Of a DNA stretch of 64,000 bases, positions 10,592 to 21,739 are shown piece after piece. How positions within the stretch are numbered: the stretch's first letter is position 1; each line of letters opens with the position of its first letter. Under the pieces are notes generated by a model that was not told the DNA's origin, did not search any database, and saw only the letters and a list, made by a program, of their open reading frames with translations. The position numbers and the translations under genes are program-made. This stretch comes from Ceratothoa steindachneri (lineage: Eukaryota > Arthropoda > Malacostraca > Isopoda > Cymothoidae): the NCBI GenBank assembly GCA_963969495.1, contig OZ018324.1, positions 158,380,758 to 158,444,757 of the forward strand, read 5' to 3'.

Positions 10592-12850
10592 ATATACCAA
10601 TTCAGTATTTTACGATGTAATTATCTACTAGGCTCAAAGGATTTTAAATGAATGAATGTAATATGTATACGAGTATCTCCTCAGCCTTGTTCACGCTCTC
10701 CATACACCAGGTATTTTCCCCACCACTCTCCTCGTCACGACGAAAAGCAGACGCCTCAAGTCATGTTTTTGAAATTTCCACAACTCATAAATCATCAGGA
10801 GCTCGCAACCTCTTTTCTAAGACAATTTCAATTCAATTTGAGTACCATTATGCGTACACTAATCTAAAGTGTTTAGTTTTGCACAATTTACACATAGAGG
10901 GAATATAAGTTTTCTGTTGATTGTTTAAGGCAGGATAAAAATATCTAAATCACCGGGTCAGAGAATGTGTGCTTTAAATATTCCCAAATATCCCGCCCCT
11001 GAAGTCTCTTTGGATCTCCTTGTGGGAATGGAAATGAATTCCTGGTTGAGGAAATAGAAGAAATCCATGCGACCTTGTACCTCGTTTAAATACATCATTA
11101 TCTCTTCCACTCCCTTCCCCCCAACAGCTTCTCCTACTCCCTGTAAGTGGATGCCTGGGTCTAACAAGGGCAATAATACCCTTTGCCCTGCTAAAAGGAA
11201 AACCTGAAGGAAAACCACGCCCTCCCGACCCCGGTACCCGCAGGTGCGCACCATCTCTGCCCCAATGCCAACAGGAATATCTGAGGCTATATATCTTCCT
11301 CTATTTTCACTTTATTTACTTTCACTACTTTCTTTGCAGAGTTTTCCTAATTTTCTGCGTGATTCGGCCTCGTTGCTATTTCGCTTTAAATTCCCAAAGG
11401 GTAAAACCACCGGTTAGAAAAGAACGAAAGGATTACAACTTCGAGCCCTCCATTGATACTGGTCCTTGATAAACAGTTTATCTCTGGAACCATCTTCACT
11501 CAGCAGTTTGCTTTCATAATCAGTCACAGATGAAGATCGTTTCTTATTCCATCCTTAGGATTCGTTCACTTTCCACCGTCTAACGATTTCTGCCCAATGC
11601 ACATTTTTCATCGGTGACTCAAATTTTGCTTTCGTGGATAATTATTTTCCTGATCATTCGAAAAGCACCGATCGGAAAGAAAAACCTCGCAAGAACGGGT
11701 TATTTTGCACCCGTTTCTATTTCCACGAATCGTCGAGAAAATAATTTTTCTCCTTATCCGAATTTCACCACCATTTCTGCTATGCCAAATTGTCCGTTGC
11801 CCGATGGGTTCCTCTCCAAATCTCCATCACACGGCTTCAAATTAATTTATTTTTGAGGTTATTACGATCAATCTTTGGGATGGATTTTTCTTGCATAAAG
11901 CAATCTTTAAATAGCGATCTCATCAAAAGACTGAGTCTGAAACCAGACTATTCAGTGAAGATGGTTACAGAGATAAACCGTTTATCAAGGACCGGTATTA
12001 ATTGAATGCAGAACGACCGATGTTAATACTAATAATGCCAATTAGAGATTGCATCGAGCTCCTTCCAGATGCCGAGAATGTCCTTGGCGACGATCCGAAT
12101 CGTGTGCTCAAGATATTCAACGAACATTTTGTGAATGTTTTTACTGTCGAATATACAAAAAAACGTAACTACGATAGAAGAGGTAATCAATTTGGGCGAA
12201 GACACTAATTAATCTATTAAACATTTAAATACCTGAAATAAATCAGTTTTTATATTAAGAAAATGAATATGTAGAAAGCGCTGACTCTCTATAAAGTTTA
12301 TCTGATCCACTGGCGGAGTAAGAGGGAGCAGGAGGGACGGTCCGCCCCGGACAGCACGGTTGTTTGTGGGGAAGGGAATTTCTTAATTAATGCAAGCTAA
12401 CTGGGCGTTAGTCAAATATTATCCATTATGTATTTTTTTTGTTTCTTTTTTCCAGACAAAGATAATTTCATTATTATTAGAGACGAACAGAGAAGAAACC
12501 TTACGAAATTTTGTGAAAAATACATATAATACATATATTTTGAGATGCATCATGTAAAAGTGAAAGGGTCTGCTAATTTTGGCCAATAAATTAAGTTGAT
12601 TTTTCATTAGTGCTTGCCACGTTTTGGGGAAATCTTTGTGTTTTTTTAAGAAATTCTGTATAGGGGTGTAGTGGCTGGAGTCGCTCCCTAAAATTGCATG
12701 TTGTTTAGAGGGTTGGCAAATTCGACGACCACCCCGGGCTGCACAAACGCTAGGTACTCCTCTGATCCAATCTACCTGAAATAATGAAAAAAACGCACTT
12801 TTAAAAACATTTTGTACAATTTTCAAAAGTCTATGGGTAAGATAATAGTC
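10592..12850. other. No gene recognised
   Basis: A 2.2-kb stretch with several short open frames on both strands, none with a recognisable motif. A polypyrimidine-AG and GTAAGT pair at about 11,113-11,146 brackets only 15 bp and is not called an exon. The longest frame (12,958-12,419, minus) partly overlaps the antisense of the CR1 relic and has biased composition. Confidence 0.35.
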
Positions 12851-12852
12851 CA

Positions 12853-13748
12853 TAAGGAGTTCAAAGAGGCAAATGTAACACCAATTTTCAAAAAAGGCAT
12901 AAACACTGATCATGGAAATTATCGCCCCATCTCGTTTACTTCGTTTGTTGATTTTCAAGAGAGGGCGAGGCCGCGAGGATCTGCATGAATGATTCAGTGC
13001 ATGGCTTTCGATGTGCTTACTTATGCTTAACTAATTTGCTTGTTTTTCCAAGATAAACTGTAGGTGTAGTTTATCTCGATTTCAAACAGGCTTTTGACAC
13101 TTTTCCACATAAAATACATAATAAGCTAAAATTGCACATATTATAGGTCAGTGTACTAAATGGAGTGAAGACTGGCTAAAAACTGTAGCCAGAGTTATTA
13201 ATGGAAATAGTTGAACATGGGTATCAGTCACTAGCGGAGTTCGCCAGAGATCTTTTTTCGGACCCTTTTTAAATATGTACAAACGATCTTGACACGATTT
13301 TTTTGTGTGTAAAATTTCAAAATTTGCTGATGACATGAAACTTGGTACTAGTATAAAATATCAGTGATCGTGAGAGCTTGCAAAAAGACCTGGATATCGT
13401 AGTAAAATGGTGAGAATGATAACAGTTGCAATTCGACGTTGACACATGCAAGTTGATGCACATAGATAAGGATAATCCCATAAGAGAGTATAATATGGGT
13501 AGTCAAATTTTAATCACAGTCAACAAGACAAAAGATTGAAGTATCTTAATCTCGACTGATCAGTCCATTAGGTTTTTCGGACACCTAAATAGACATTTGG
13601 CATTTAAATTTAAATAACTTATTTAGGTACAATTCTGGTCCCCACACATGCAAAATGTCACTGTTATATTGGAACGCGTCCAGCGTCGAGCGATGAAATT
13701 AATTCCTGAACTTAGAAATAGATCGTACAAAGAAAGGGCAACCACATA
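12853..13748 (+). pseudogene. CR1-like LINE reverse transcriptase relic
   Basis: ORF2 RT blocks occur in order on the plus strand in shifting frames: FKEANVTPIFKKG then NYRPIS (12,853-12,930), LDFKQAFDT (about 13,075; catalytic motif A), GVRQRSFFGPF in place of GVPQGSVLGPL (about 13,240), FADDMKLGT (about 13,320-13,350; catalytic DD retained), LQKDLDIVVKW (about 13,380), and FWSPHMQN with ERVQRRAMKLIPELRN (13,630-13,725). Order and spacing match the CR1/L2 group. Multiple frameshifts and stops and a missing segment after NYRPIS make it dead. Both ends are truncated. Confidence 0.85.
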
Positions 13749-14542
13749 AATTTACTTATTGAAATATTTATAATGTTAAACTAGTTTACTAAAATAAATT
13801 ATGACTTAATATTTAAGTTAAGCAACCGAGCGGCAACTATAAATAAAGATTTAACACTACGGTAGCACAAAACTTCTTTTCTTATCAAATAACACAGATT
13901 TGAAATGGCTTACCTAGGAAGGTCGTCGAAAGATCTAAAATAAATGTGGTTAAGAATAGAATTAATAAATATTACTTTAAAACATGAATTTTCAGAATTA
14001 GTAGTAAAATTAATTCTTAATCCATATCTTCTCTTCCTTATTTCTCCTTCACCTCGGACTCCCATCTTTTCTTTGATTTCTTTCACCAGCCGCGTCTTAA
14101 AGTCTTTTCCGGGTCGTAACTCTGCAACCATAAATGAGGAAAAATCTAAGAGCTTCATCATAACAGAAAGAGAAATGGAGTAATTAATCAATGATAGAGA
14201 CAACGAATGCGATTTAGAAACAGCCTTAATGAGTAGTGGAATTTGAGGAAAAGGAGGAATAAACTCTGTGTTTTACCAGAGCTAAATTTCATAGGTGGGT
14301 AACGCAAAGTAAATTTCATTTTCACAACCGCAAGTCCGCAAAAACACTCCCGTAACTTCTGTTACACCAAATCTACAAACTCATTGACCTCCGCTGTTCC
14401 TCAGGCCTAAAACTACAATCACAAGCGGTTTACCTTTCGGTACCATGGCTTCAGTTTCGTTTTATTCCAGATCTCATTAGAGGATTTTAGTATTTTATTA
14501 AGTTTATTAGGATATTAGCGTATTTATTGCGTTAAAAAATAT
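13749..14542. other. No gene recognised
   Basis: AT-rich flank of the CR1 relic. Paired open frames on both strands at 13,910-14,203 are mutual shadows without motifs. Confidence 0.35.
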
Positions 14543-15924
14543 AGGTAATACTTCAGTTTAAGGGCGCACGATAGGCGGCGCTGTTTCTAAGCTACAATTT
14601 TAGGCTATAATCTAGGCCTTATGAGGTCAGACGGTAGCTTCAAAGGGGGCCAATTACGGCGTTGCATTTGTTTTGTTATTTTGTTTTTCCTTTCTTCGTT
14701 ATTATTTAGTAAATGCCTGCACTTCTACTTAATTACATTATTTAGTAATGCATTGAGTTTTTATAATTACTAATGTATTAAACTTTGTATGTTTCGTTTA
14801 ACTATTTTTGTAAAACTAAAACATTAAATTCACACACTGGCAACTCTTAATTCAACCTTATTTCAAACATTGGCAATCCTGAAATCGAACAGTTAAAAGA
14901 GCGCGATTCGTGTGAATATGGTTTGTTTGACTTCAATACGACTTGTGTTAATTCCTTGGTCAATTTAATAGACTTTTCTATAGATCGTGATCTCAATTAA
15001 AAGAAGCGCGGCTCAATTATAATAGTGAAAGGTGGAGATAGGGTAAACCTGAAGATCGGCGTCACGCACTCGGCTCCGCTATTCCCCGGTCTTGACCGCA
15101 TAATATTTCGTCCATGTTCCAATATGTTTCACCTTTTTTGAGTAAATTCAAGGGGAGTGCTCGTGGGAGATATATCACTGCGGGCCGCCCCCCCCCCTCA
15201 CCTCCTACGATGATCCTGAGTTTCAATCAATTGGGGGGGTCTGGGGGGCACAGCCACTTAGTATATACTCATACTAAAAAAAAAATAATTTTTGGCGGCA
15301 ATAGCCTAAATTAGGTGGCGCTATTGTCTTTGTTATTTTGATAAAACTGCGATCGGCACTGTACGTTTATCGAAATAATAAAGACGATAGTGCCGCCTAC
15401 TTTAGTAGGCTATTTCCGCCAAAAATTACCATTTTTAGTTACTTTCGAAATGTGGGGCTTCGCCTTATGACGTCTGACGCCTAAATTATAGCCCAAAATT
15501 GTAGCCCAGAAACAGCGCCTCTATCGTGCGCCCCTAAACTGAAGTATTACCAAAATACATTGTTCATCCACTCTCATTATTATAAATATTAAGCTTTAAT
15601 AATTATTCTAACAAACATCTACATAATTACTAACTTTTAAGCAGCTTAGAGTCTCTAATACTAGTAGCTTTTCTTCTATTAACAAAGAACAGATGACTAG
15701 CTATCTTATTATTTCGATAAACGTACAGCGCCGATCGCACGTTTATCAAAATAACAAAGACAATAGCGCCACCTAATTTAGGCTATTACCGCCAAAAATT
15801 AACATTTTTTTAGTATAAGTATATACTGGGGGGCTGTGCCCCCCAGACCCCACCAATTGATTGAAACTCAGGATCATCGTAGGGGAGGGGGGCTGCAGTG
15901 ATATCTCCCCCACGAGCACTCCCT
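14543..15924. repeat. Nested fold-back structure (two inverted-repeat pairs)
   Basis: Pair 1 arms are 14,543-14,633 and about 15,460-15,551, sharing GGTAATACTTCAGTTTAAGG and its complement. Pair 2 arms are 15,152-15,382 and 15,705-15,924, about 220-230 bp of high complementarity with the block GGCGGCAATAGCCTAAATTA and a GC-rich palindromic section around GGGGGGCTGTGCCCCCC. The pairs interlock: the right arm of pair 1 lies inside the loop of pair 2. A third partial copy of the ATAGTGCCGCCTA block lies at 15,388-15,430. No transposase is present. Confidence 0.8.
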
Positions 15925-16039
15925 TCTGCCCTCAATGTGGCCCTCTGCTCTTTCTTCCGGGCATAGCCCCCTGCGGAATCAACGCTCATGCCCACCTCGA
16001 CTCCCTGAGGGGTACCTCATGGTTCTCAGCCACTATTTC

Positions 16040-16145
16040 GAAGGCTAACAAACACAGGAGAGCTCTAGCTAGTTCACTGGATAGGAGGGAGGACTTCTAG
16101 CGCCGAGGCACGGATTCGATCCAAGCGAGTGCAGGGGCAAACTTT
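16040..16145 (+). repeat. tRNA-derived SINE head
   Basis: AGCTAGTTCACTGGATAGG (about 16,066) fits box A and CGGATTCGATCCAAGC (about 16,112) fits box B, with tRNA-like spacing. The body that follows, to about 16,280, has no tail I can define. The stems do not fold cleanly as a tRNA, so a SINE or tRNA pseudogene is preferred. It differs from the SINE family at 3.7 and 8.2 kb. Confidence 0.5.
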
Positions 16146-17110
16146 CAGCGGCGTCACGAGTTGGCTACCTAATAGCGGATACGCTGAAGTTACCCCTGCA
16201 GAGGTAAGTACATAGCTCTACAAGCATCATCACGCACAGAGTGAATCACAACGCCGCTAACATTCCCAGCACGTGTTCATACTGCAGTGGAGAAGGTATA
16301 GAAGTATACCCTATGGGAGCATACATATACACATAGCCCACACATTACTACCCGACACCCCACACACATCAATGTGCATTTCCTCCTGACGAGGGATCTC
16401 GTCCACGGCATGAGGGACGGATGGGCCAACTTACTATTTACAAAGACAAGCATGCGATAGACGACTTCAGGCTGCTCGTACTCGTATGAGAGAAAAAAAC
16501 AGCATGATCCTTACTCTTCTTCCATGCTGCTCATTCCTACATCATCTCATAAAGCCGGCTCGAGAACCCTACACCGTCCACATCTTGGAGGAAAACAAAA
16601 AAAAAAGCTACACGCACTTTATTCAAGCTTTTTCCTGATATCTCTGTCCCGTTTCAACCCGAATCTCTTGCTCCTATCTTCCCTGCGGAATCTTCTGCCT
16701 TCTCTGACTAGATAGTTCATATCCACTTTGGCATATCCTCTGCCTCTATTCCTAGCCACCGGAAGACTTCCTAGACCGAACTTCTTTCCCTAGCTGTAAA
16801 GAAATAGCTTCTTTTTTTTTAATTCGAAAAAAAACTCTACATTTTTGCTTAGCCGCCAAATCATTAATGCCAGTTCCTCCTCGAGCACCTTTACCTCACA
16901 TATATTTTTAATACCTCTCTTTCGTCTGCTCATAACTTTGATTTGGGGCAAATGCGCTTAATACTACTTCTTATTACAATAATATCGTATTTATTATTAA
17001 CAGCCTCGAGGAAATACGGGACGAGTTGGCTGAGTACACAAATTTTCCCTTTACCCAACCTCGCTTCCGATTACATGGAAGTTAAGCTACATCGGTTGTG
17101 GTAAGTTACC
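16146..17110. other. No gene recognised
   Basis: Moderately C-rich sequence with short open frames only (for example 16,524-16,715, plus). No motif was recognised. Confidence 0.35.
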
Positions 17111-17111
17111 A

Positions 17112-17565
17112 GATCGTGTCCCGATTCGTGGTAAACCCCCATCACGTTTCATATCGGTGGTATATCAGATACAATGTTGAAGGTCTGTGGTAAAAATCTA
17201 CCAAAGGCTTCACAGCGTTAGTGAAAGCTCCTACAAAGGGTGCATATCTGTGGTCAAAGTCCTATGAAGTGTAAAGGTTGAGGAAGAATCCCAACCAATG
17301 GTGCAGAAAGCTGGTAAAAACCTAACCGAGGGTCAGATTGGTGGAAAACATCCACCGAGGGTGAGTTTGGTAGTAAAGCCCATACCAAGGCTGCAGTTCG
17401 GTAATATAAAACCTATTAAGAGTGCCTATTGGTGGTTAAACCCCGGTCGATGACCATACTGGTGGTAAAACATACTCAAGGGTCAGATCATTGGTAAAAC
17501 GCCTACAAATGGCGCATTTGGGGGTGAAAACAGCTACCAATCATGGTAGTGATAGAAAACTACTA
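17112..17565 (+). repeat. Degenerate 28-34-bp tandem repeat, about 14 units
   Basis: Successive units keep the core GTGGTAAAA followed by C-C-TACCAAGGGTG with strong drift between units and a variable period of about 30 bp. There is no sharp spacer/repeat division, so it is not a CRISPR; it is an old minisatellite. Confidence 0.75.
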
Positions 17566-18196
17566 GTTTCTTCTCTCCAAAGCCACCACTTTCTAAAGGG
17601 ACCCTCTCTTTAAAAACTTCGTGTATTTCCTTATCCTTCGTTGTCTTTTATGTCTCTAACTTCTGGTATTCACGTTTATGCTCAGACAGAACAAAATCTC
17701 CATAACATTCGAGGTCACGTTTTTTAATTCGATTGCTAGTTGGTATTTGCCCTCATCCGAATGACATGGATTGGTACAAATGCACAAGAGAGATGAGAGG
17801 GGAATATCAAATTTCCACATTTCAAAGTGTCGAAATATTAAAATATATGAGCGTAAATATGCCTTAGAAGTCGAAAAGATGAGAATATCTCATCACTTCA
17901 AAGGTGGCGTTTCGATTCTTATAAATCACCTTAAATTAATAAGAAGAAGAAGGAGAAGGAAAAATAGGACAAAGAGATATGAGGAAAAGAGCAATATTAA
18001 TTCGGGTGTGACGCTTTTCAAGTCTACAGGCCTGGCCCAGGTGTGCAAAACTGTATTTTTATTTGCAGCTTTATTTGTTTATTTGTTAAACCTCGAACAT
18101 TCTAGTACCATTCAAGGAAGATACCATGAAGGGGTATGTTGGAATCGCTCCTCATTTATTAAGTTGTAAACTCCGAGGTTTTAATATTTTTTTCTA

Positions 18197-18199
<3 letters not shown>
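17566..18199. other. No gene recognised
   Basis: Contains a 132-codon plus-strand frame (17,771-18,169) with an Arg/Lys-rich middle and no family signature. I regard it as chance. Confidence 0.35.
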
Positions 18200-18288
<89 letters not shown>

Positions 18289-18289
18289 A
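18200..18289. repeat. (TA)n microsatellite
   Basis: About 44 TA units with one interruption near 18,278. It directly adjoins the 3' end of the minus-strand PLE. Confidence 0.97.
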
Positions 18290-19105
18290 AGACTATGACC
18301 AGGACAGAGCTGAAGACTCTTCTTAACATTATTGCAAATGTTTAAGGATTATCACCAATCTTATCATCAGTGTTAAATAAAGAGTACAAAATACAGATAA
18401 ATTAAGTATATACATAAAAAGTTTTTGACACATATCAAAAAATAATCGTGAAATATGAATATTAAATTGGAGACGAATTGAATACAATGGAAATATTGAG
18501 GAATCCAACGAGGGAACTTATATAAAATAGGAAAAATAATTGGTAGTGGATTTTATTTTTGTAAAACATTGTAAAATTTAACAAATTTACATGTTTGCTA
18601 ATGAGTGACTATATTTAATGGAAGAAACTGATAACGAGTTAATATTTAGACTGGGTTGAATATGGGAATGAATCAGGTTTTCCAAGGTAAAGACCAGTTT
18701 TCTCCGATCTACCCATATGCTGCTTGAAGCGCGAGTAAAACATACGCCTTGTTACCCCCACATCTGATACAGTGCTACTGCACATACAAAGAAAAACGTA
18801 TATAATTTTTGATCGCATACAGGTGGGTGGTTGATCTTTGAATTTAAATAGTGATCCTAGTTTTAAGTCATTAGTGAGAACCATACACGGTAATAATTGA
18901 GGATTCAGCAGTTTTAAAAACTCCTTTTTAAAAGTTTTTCGGATTGGGAAGTAAAGTATGGGAATGAAAAGAAGACATTTAATTTGTTAACAGCTTTTTA
19001 ATAGAGGGAGATTGAAATATTTTTTATTGAGAATCAGACTAATTGGCTTCTGAAATAGAAATTTAGGGTAGCCATTGGAGCCAAAGAATTTTGTCAAAAA
19101 TTCGA
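18290..19105 (-). pseudogene. Penelope-like element, 5'-truncated, RT tail plus GIY-YIG region
   Basis: Reading the minus strand from about 19,105: FEFLTKFFGSNGYPKF, an RT thumb-like region, then KLGSLFKFKDQPP (family IGSxFxFKD), then a YVFLCMCSSTVSDVGVTRR segment. The last holds the position of the GIY-YIG nuclease, with YVG decayed to DVG, followed by R-x-x-QH-x-GRSEKTG as in PLEs. Downstream at about 18,330-18,375 is CACTGATGATAAGATTGG, a loop and AAAC, a degraded terminal hammerhead-like motif, and then the (TA)n tract. The upstream end runs straight into gypsy RT sequence, so this PLE copy was joined to or inserted in the gypsy element. Confidence 0.75.
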
Positions 19106-19450
19106 ATGGGAGAGCAATAATCTGACGCGGAGGGTTCAATGATTACCAATTTTAGCAGGTTTTCTACTACGGAGTTAAAAGCAGAACGCAAGTAAACGGG
19201 CAAGGGGTATGGTTTAGAGTGGATAGGCTCCTGGGTGGTTAGGGTTATCTCATGCTCAAAATGGATAGAGCAGCCAGGCTTCTCGGAGATTACATCCGGG
19301 AATTCAGTCAATAAAAGAGGCAATTGCGTCTTCTGAGTAGGTTCCAGCCGAGGATCTAAGTCGAGTTCCGGGGCGGAGCTTTCACGGGAACCGGGGAGCG
19401 AAGGGAGGGGATAGTTGTTGTCACACTTGACGCATACGGTTTGAATTAAG
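19100..19450 (-). pseudogene. Gypsy reverse transcriptase, N-terminal part
   Basis: The minus strand reads LLLTEFPDVISEKPGC, HFEHEITLTT, then KPYPLPVYLR and VIIEPSASDYCSPI, the classic entry to Ty3/gypsy RT (family: H-x-I-x-T, P-x-R-x-x-P-Y-x-x-P, G-I-I-x-P-S-x-S-x-Y-x-S-P-I). The palm motifs that should follow, including YxDD, are absent because PLE sequence starts at about 19,105. The frame is open upstream for about 50 codons to the TTAA site at 19,451, where it would join integrase in frame. The spacer is Pro/Ser-rich. Confidence 0.8.
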
Positions 19451-19454
19451 TTAA

Positions 19455-19672
19455 CCCTCTATAGTTCAAGTTATTTTTTAGAAATAACCGCTATTGGGCA
19501 ACTGGTATAAAGGCGCTTGAATGAAATATTTCACAAATTATTGTTCAGATAAAGTTTCTTAGCTACATATTTACTATCTAATTTCACGCGGCTATTGAAC
19601 GAAATATTGTGAATAGAGTAATTAAGCTATAAAATCTAATGTCGCTGAGGAACGCCAATGGGTCATAGAGGG
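19455..19672. mobile_element. 218-bp MITE with TTAA target duplication
   Basis: Short terminal inverted repeats (CCCTCTATAGTTCA at the left; CCCTCTATGACCCA on the complementary strand at the right) are bounded by TTAA at 19,451-19,454 and 19,673-19,676. TTAA duplication is the hallmark of piggyBac-type transposition. The inside is AT-rich and non-coding. The element plus one TTAA is 222 bp (74 codons), so its removal leaves the gypsy reading frame intact. Confidence 0.8.
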
Positions 19673-19676
19673 TTAA

Positions 19677-20933
19677 GAGGCTCAGAGGGATAAGAGGCTT
19701 CCATTACTGCCTCTTCGTCAAGGGCAATTATATTATTAATGCAGGCGCGGTGGTAGTAGCGCGTAAGTAAATTCACATGAAATAGTCTGTTACCTAAGGG
19801 AGTCTGTATTAAGTAATTCACGGGGCCGCGCGCTTCTAGGATTGGGAAGGGGCCTTTCCATTGGGACAAGAGAGCTTATTTGTCTCCGTGGGTAGGAGGA
19901 GCAGCACCTCGTCACCGGGCTTGAATCGCCTTTCTTTTGACCTAACGTCAAAATAGGCCCTACACTTTTTCAGGTTTAGGTCCGTATTTTTGTATGCTAT
20001 ATCGGCGCATTCTTCCAGGCAATTCCTAAAGTCTAACAAGTAAGAATATGAGGATTCGATCTCCTCATCCAGGCGGGGATTTGCAAAAAGTTCATTTAAT
20101 ACTGTATGATCATCGGGCCTCGGACGTTTCGGCCATGCAAAAGTTCGAAGGGAGAAATCCTAAAGTTCTGTGGGGGATTTCTCCGCAGGCAAACAAGGCA
20201 TCCGGCAGGTACCGATGCCATTCTCGGGGCTGGGCATGGCATAACTTTTTCAAAATGGTCTTCATTGTACCATTTAATTTTTTCGCAGACGCCGTTAGCG
20301 GTGGGGTGAAAAGGAGGGGTGAATAGTGGCTTGATCATAAGGAGCTTGCCAACGTATTCCATTATTTCAGAGGTGAACTTTCTACCTCTGTCCGACAAGA
20401 TCTCATTCGGGATGCCGATGCGGGAAAAGATTGAACTCAGGGCCTCCGCGCAGGTCACACTATCTATCTTTTTAAGCGGGACTGTGTTGGGGAATTTCGT
20501 TGCAAAATCGACAATCATGAGGATGTATGAGTGTCCTTCGCTAGACGGGGGTGAATTGGGCCAATCAGGTATATAGCCACTCTAAACAAAGGCTCCGAGA
20601 CAAATGGGGTCTTCTGGAGGGGAAGCAGGTAATATTCGCCCTTTTGCTGTAGTTTTTTGACAATGTCACACGACCTGCAAAACTCAGCAATTTCTTTGCC
20701 AGTAGCGGGCCAAAAGAAATAACAGAAAATTTTCTGGACGGTTGAATTGTGGCTAACATGACCAGCCAGTAATCCATCATGGGCAACTTAGAGGACTTGG
20801 ATAACATGCGAACGGGGAATACATAAAGAGTGAGTTGTGGATTTATCCTCAGCCGAACTGGAGCGAAAAGAGAGTCCGTCACTGACGAGATAGGCGACTT
20901 TCCTTTGACAGCGGGCAGATCCTCGTTCGTCAT
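19677..20933 (-). pseudogene. Gypsy integrase (zinc, core and C-terminal domains)
   Basis: The integrase inserts element cDNA into the genome. In minus order: a zinc domain around 20,790-20,650 with HDGLLAGHVSHNSTV and FCRSCDIVKK (H-H-C-C); a core at 20,518-20,096 with IVDFATKFPNT, ILSDRGRKFTS and TANGVCEKIKWY, giving a DD35E triad with 35 residues between the second Asp and the Glu; and a C-terminal part (20,039-19,677) with YFDVRSKERRFKPGDEVLLL, QWKGPFPI and FHVNLLTRYY. At least three frame breaks separate the parts. The triad is intact by eye. After the C-terminal part the frame runs to the TTAA site and, without the MITE, into RT. Confidence 0.85.
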
Positions 20934-21113
20934 TTCTCACTTTTTGCACAAGGACTAGAGGGTGGGGCAGTACTTCTGAGCGCTTGCAAATGTTTCGTTC
21001 TGAAGAGCTGTAAATTCTGGGGCATAAGGGGGTTCCAATGGCATGGGGGGCACAGTGTACTTTAGCTCCTGGACCTTCATGATGACGGGTTGTGGGACGG
21101 GGTTAGGGAAGAG

Positions 21114-21347
21114 CTACGGGCTCTGGCCGATCAACATGGCGTAGAACTTAATGGGGGCTGCTATCACTTCAGCCCAACCGGTAAAGTATTTACATTCGAG
21201 ATAGCAGCGGACTACGGGGAACCGATTTGCACGTCCCAAGTTGTCATGGACTACTACGAATTTATCGTGGTTGGGGCTCACTAAGGGTAGCAACTTTTCT
21301 GAGACGACGATGCAAGTGCTGCCGTTGTCTCTTACGAGGGTTAACAC
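21114..21347 (-). pseudogene. Gypsy aspartic protease domain
   Basis: The minus strand gives TLVRDNGSTCIVVSEKLLP and, about 55 residues on, IKFYAMLIGQS. This is the retropepsin layout (hydrophobic-D-T/S-G-S, then a LIG motif). The catalytic D-T-G reads D-N-G here, so activity is doubtful. It lies between gag and integrase, with no RT between protease and integrase. Confidence 0.7.
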
Positions 21348-21739
21348 TCTGCAACCATTAACGGTTCTGTTTTCGAATTCAAGCCCACGGGGAAGCTTTT
21401 GTTGAACAAAAAATTGAATTGGTGTCCCGGGGAACTACTCGTTGGGGAAGTTGCTGGCGTTTCAGGGCGAGCGGGTGGATGAGAGAGAGAGGCACTTATC
21501 TGATGGTCTTGCTGAATAGTAGAAGAACGGAATTGAGAGTTTTGGGGACAGTTTGGTTCTAACATGACCGGGGACGCCGCAGGAAAAACATACGACGGGC
21601 CTTCGATGGTAATCCGACGCTGGGGGTTAATGATGATGGGTTTAATATACCTCAACTCTGGCGGGGAATGGTACTTGTTTTGGAGGGATCTGGTGCCTTC
21701 ACAAACTTGAACGAGTTCTTCGGGGGGAACTTGGAGATG

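Noticed and set aside
11113..11150. 15-bp microexon between CCCCAACAG and GTAAGTGG
   Set aside because: Splice-like strings alone are common; no adjoining exon or conserved peptide supports it.
12419..12958. 179-codon minus-strand ORF
   Set aside because: Low-complexity, Phe/Lys/Ile-rich; part is antisense to the CR1 relic; no motif or start context supports it.
17112..17565. CRISPR-like array
   Set aside because: No constant repeat with unique spacers; units drift along their whole length and the host is a eukaryote.
17771..18169. 132-codon plus-strand ORF
   Set aside because: No family signature; Arg/Lys run from an AG-rich stretch; surrounding DNA has similar composition.
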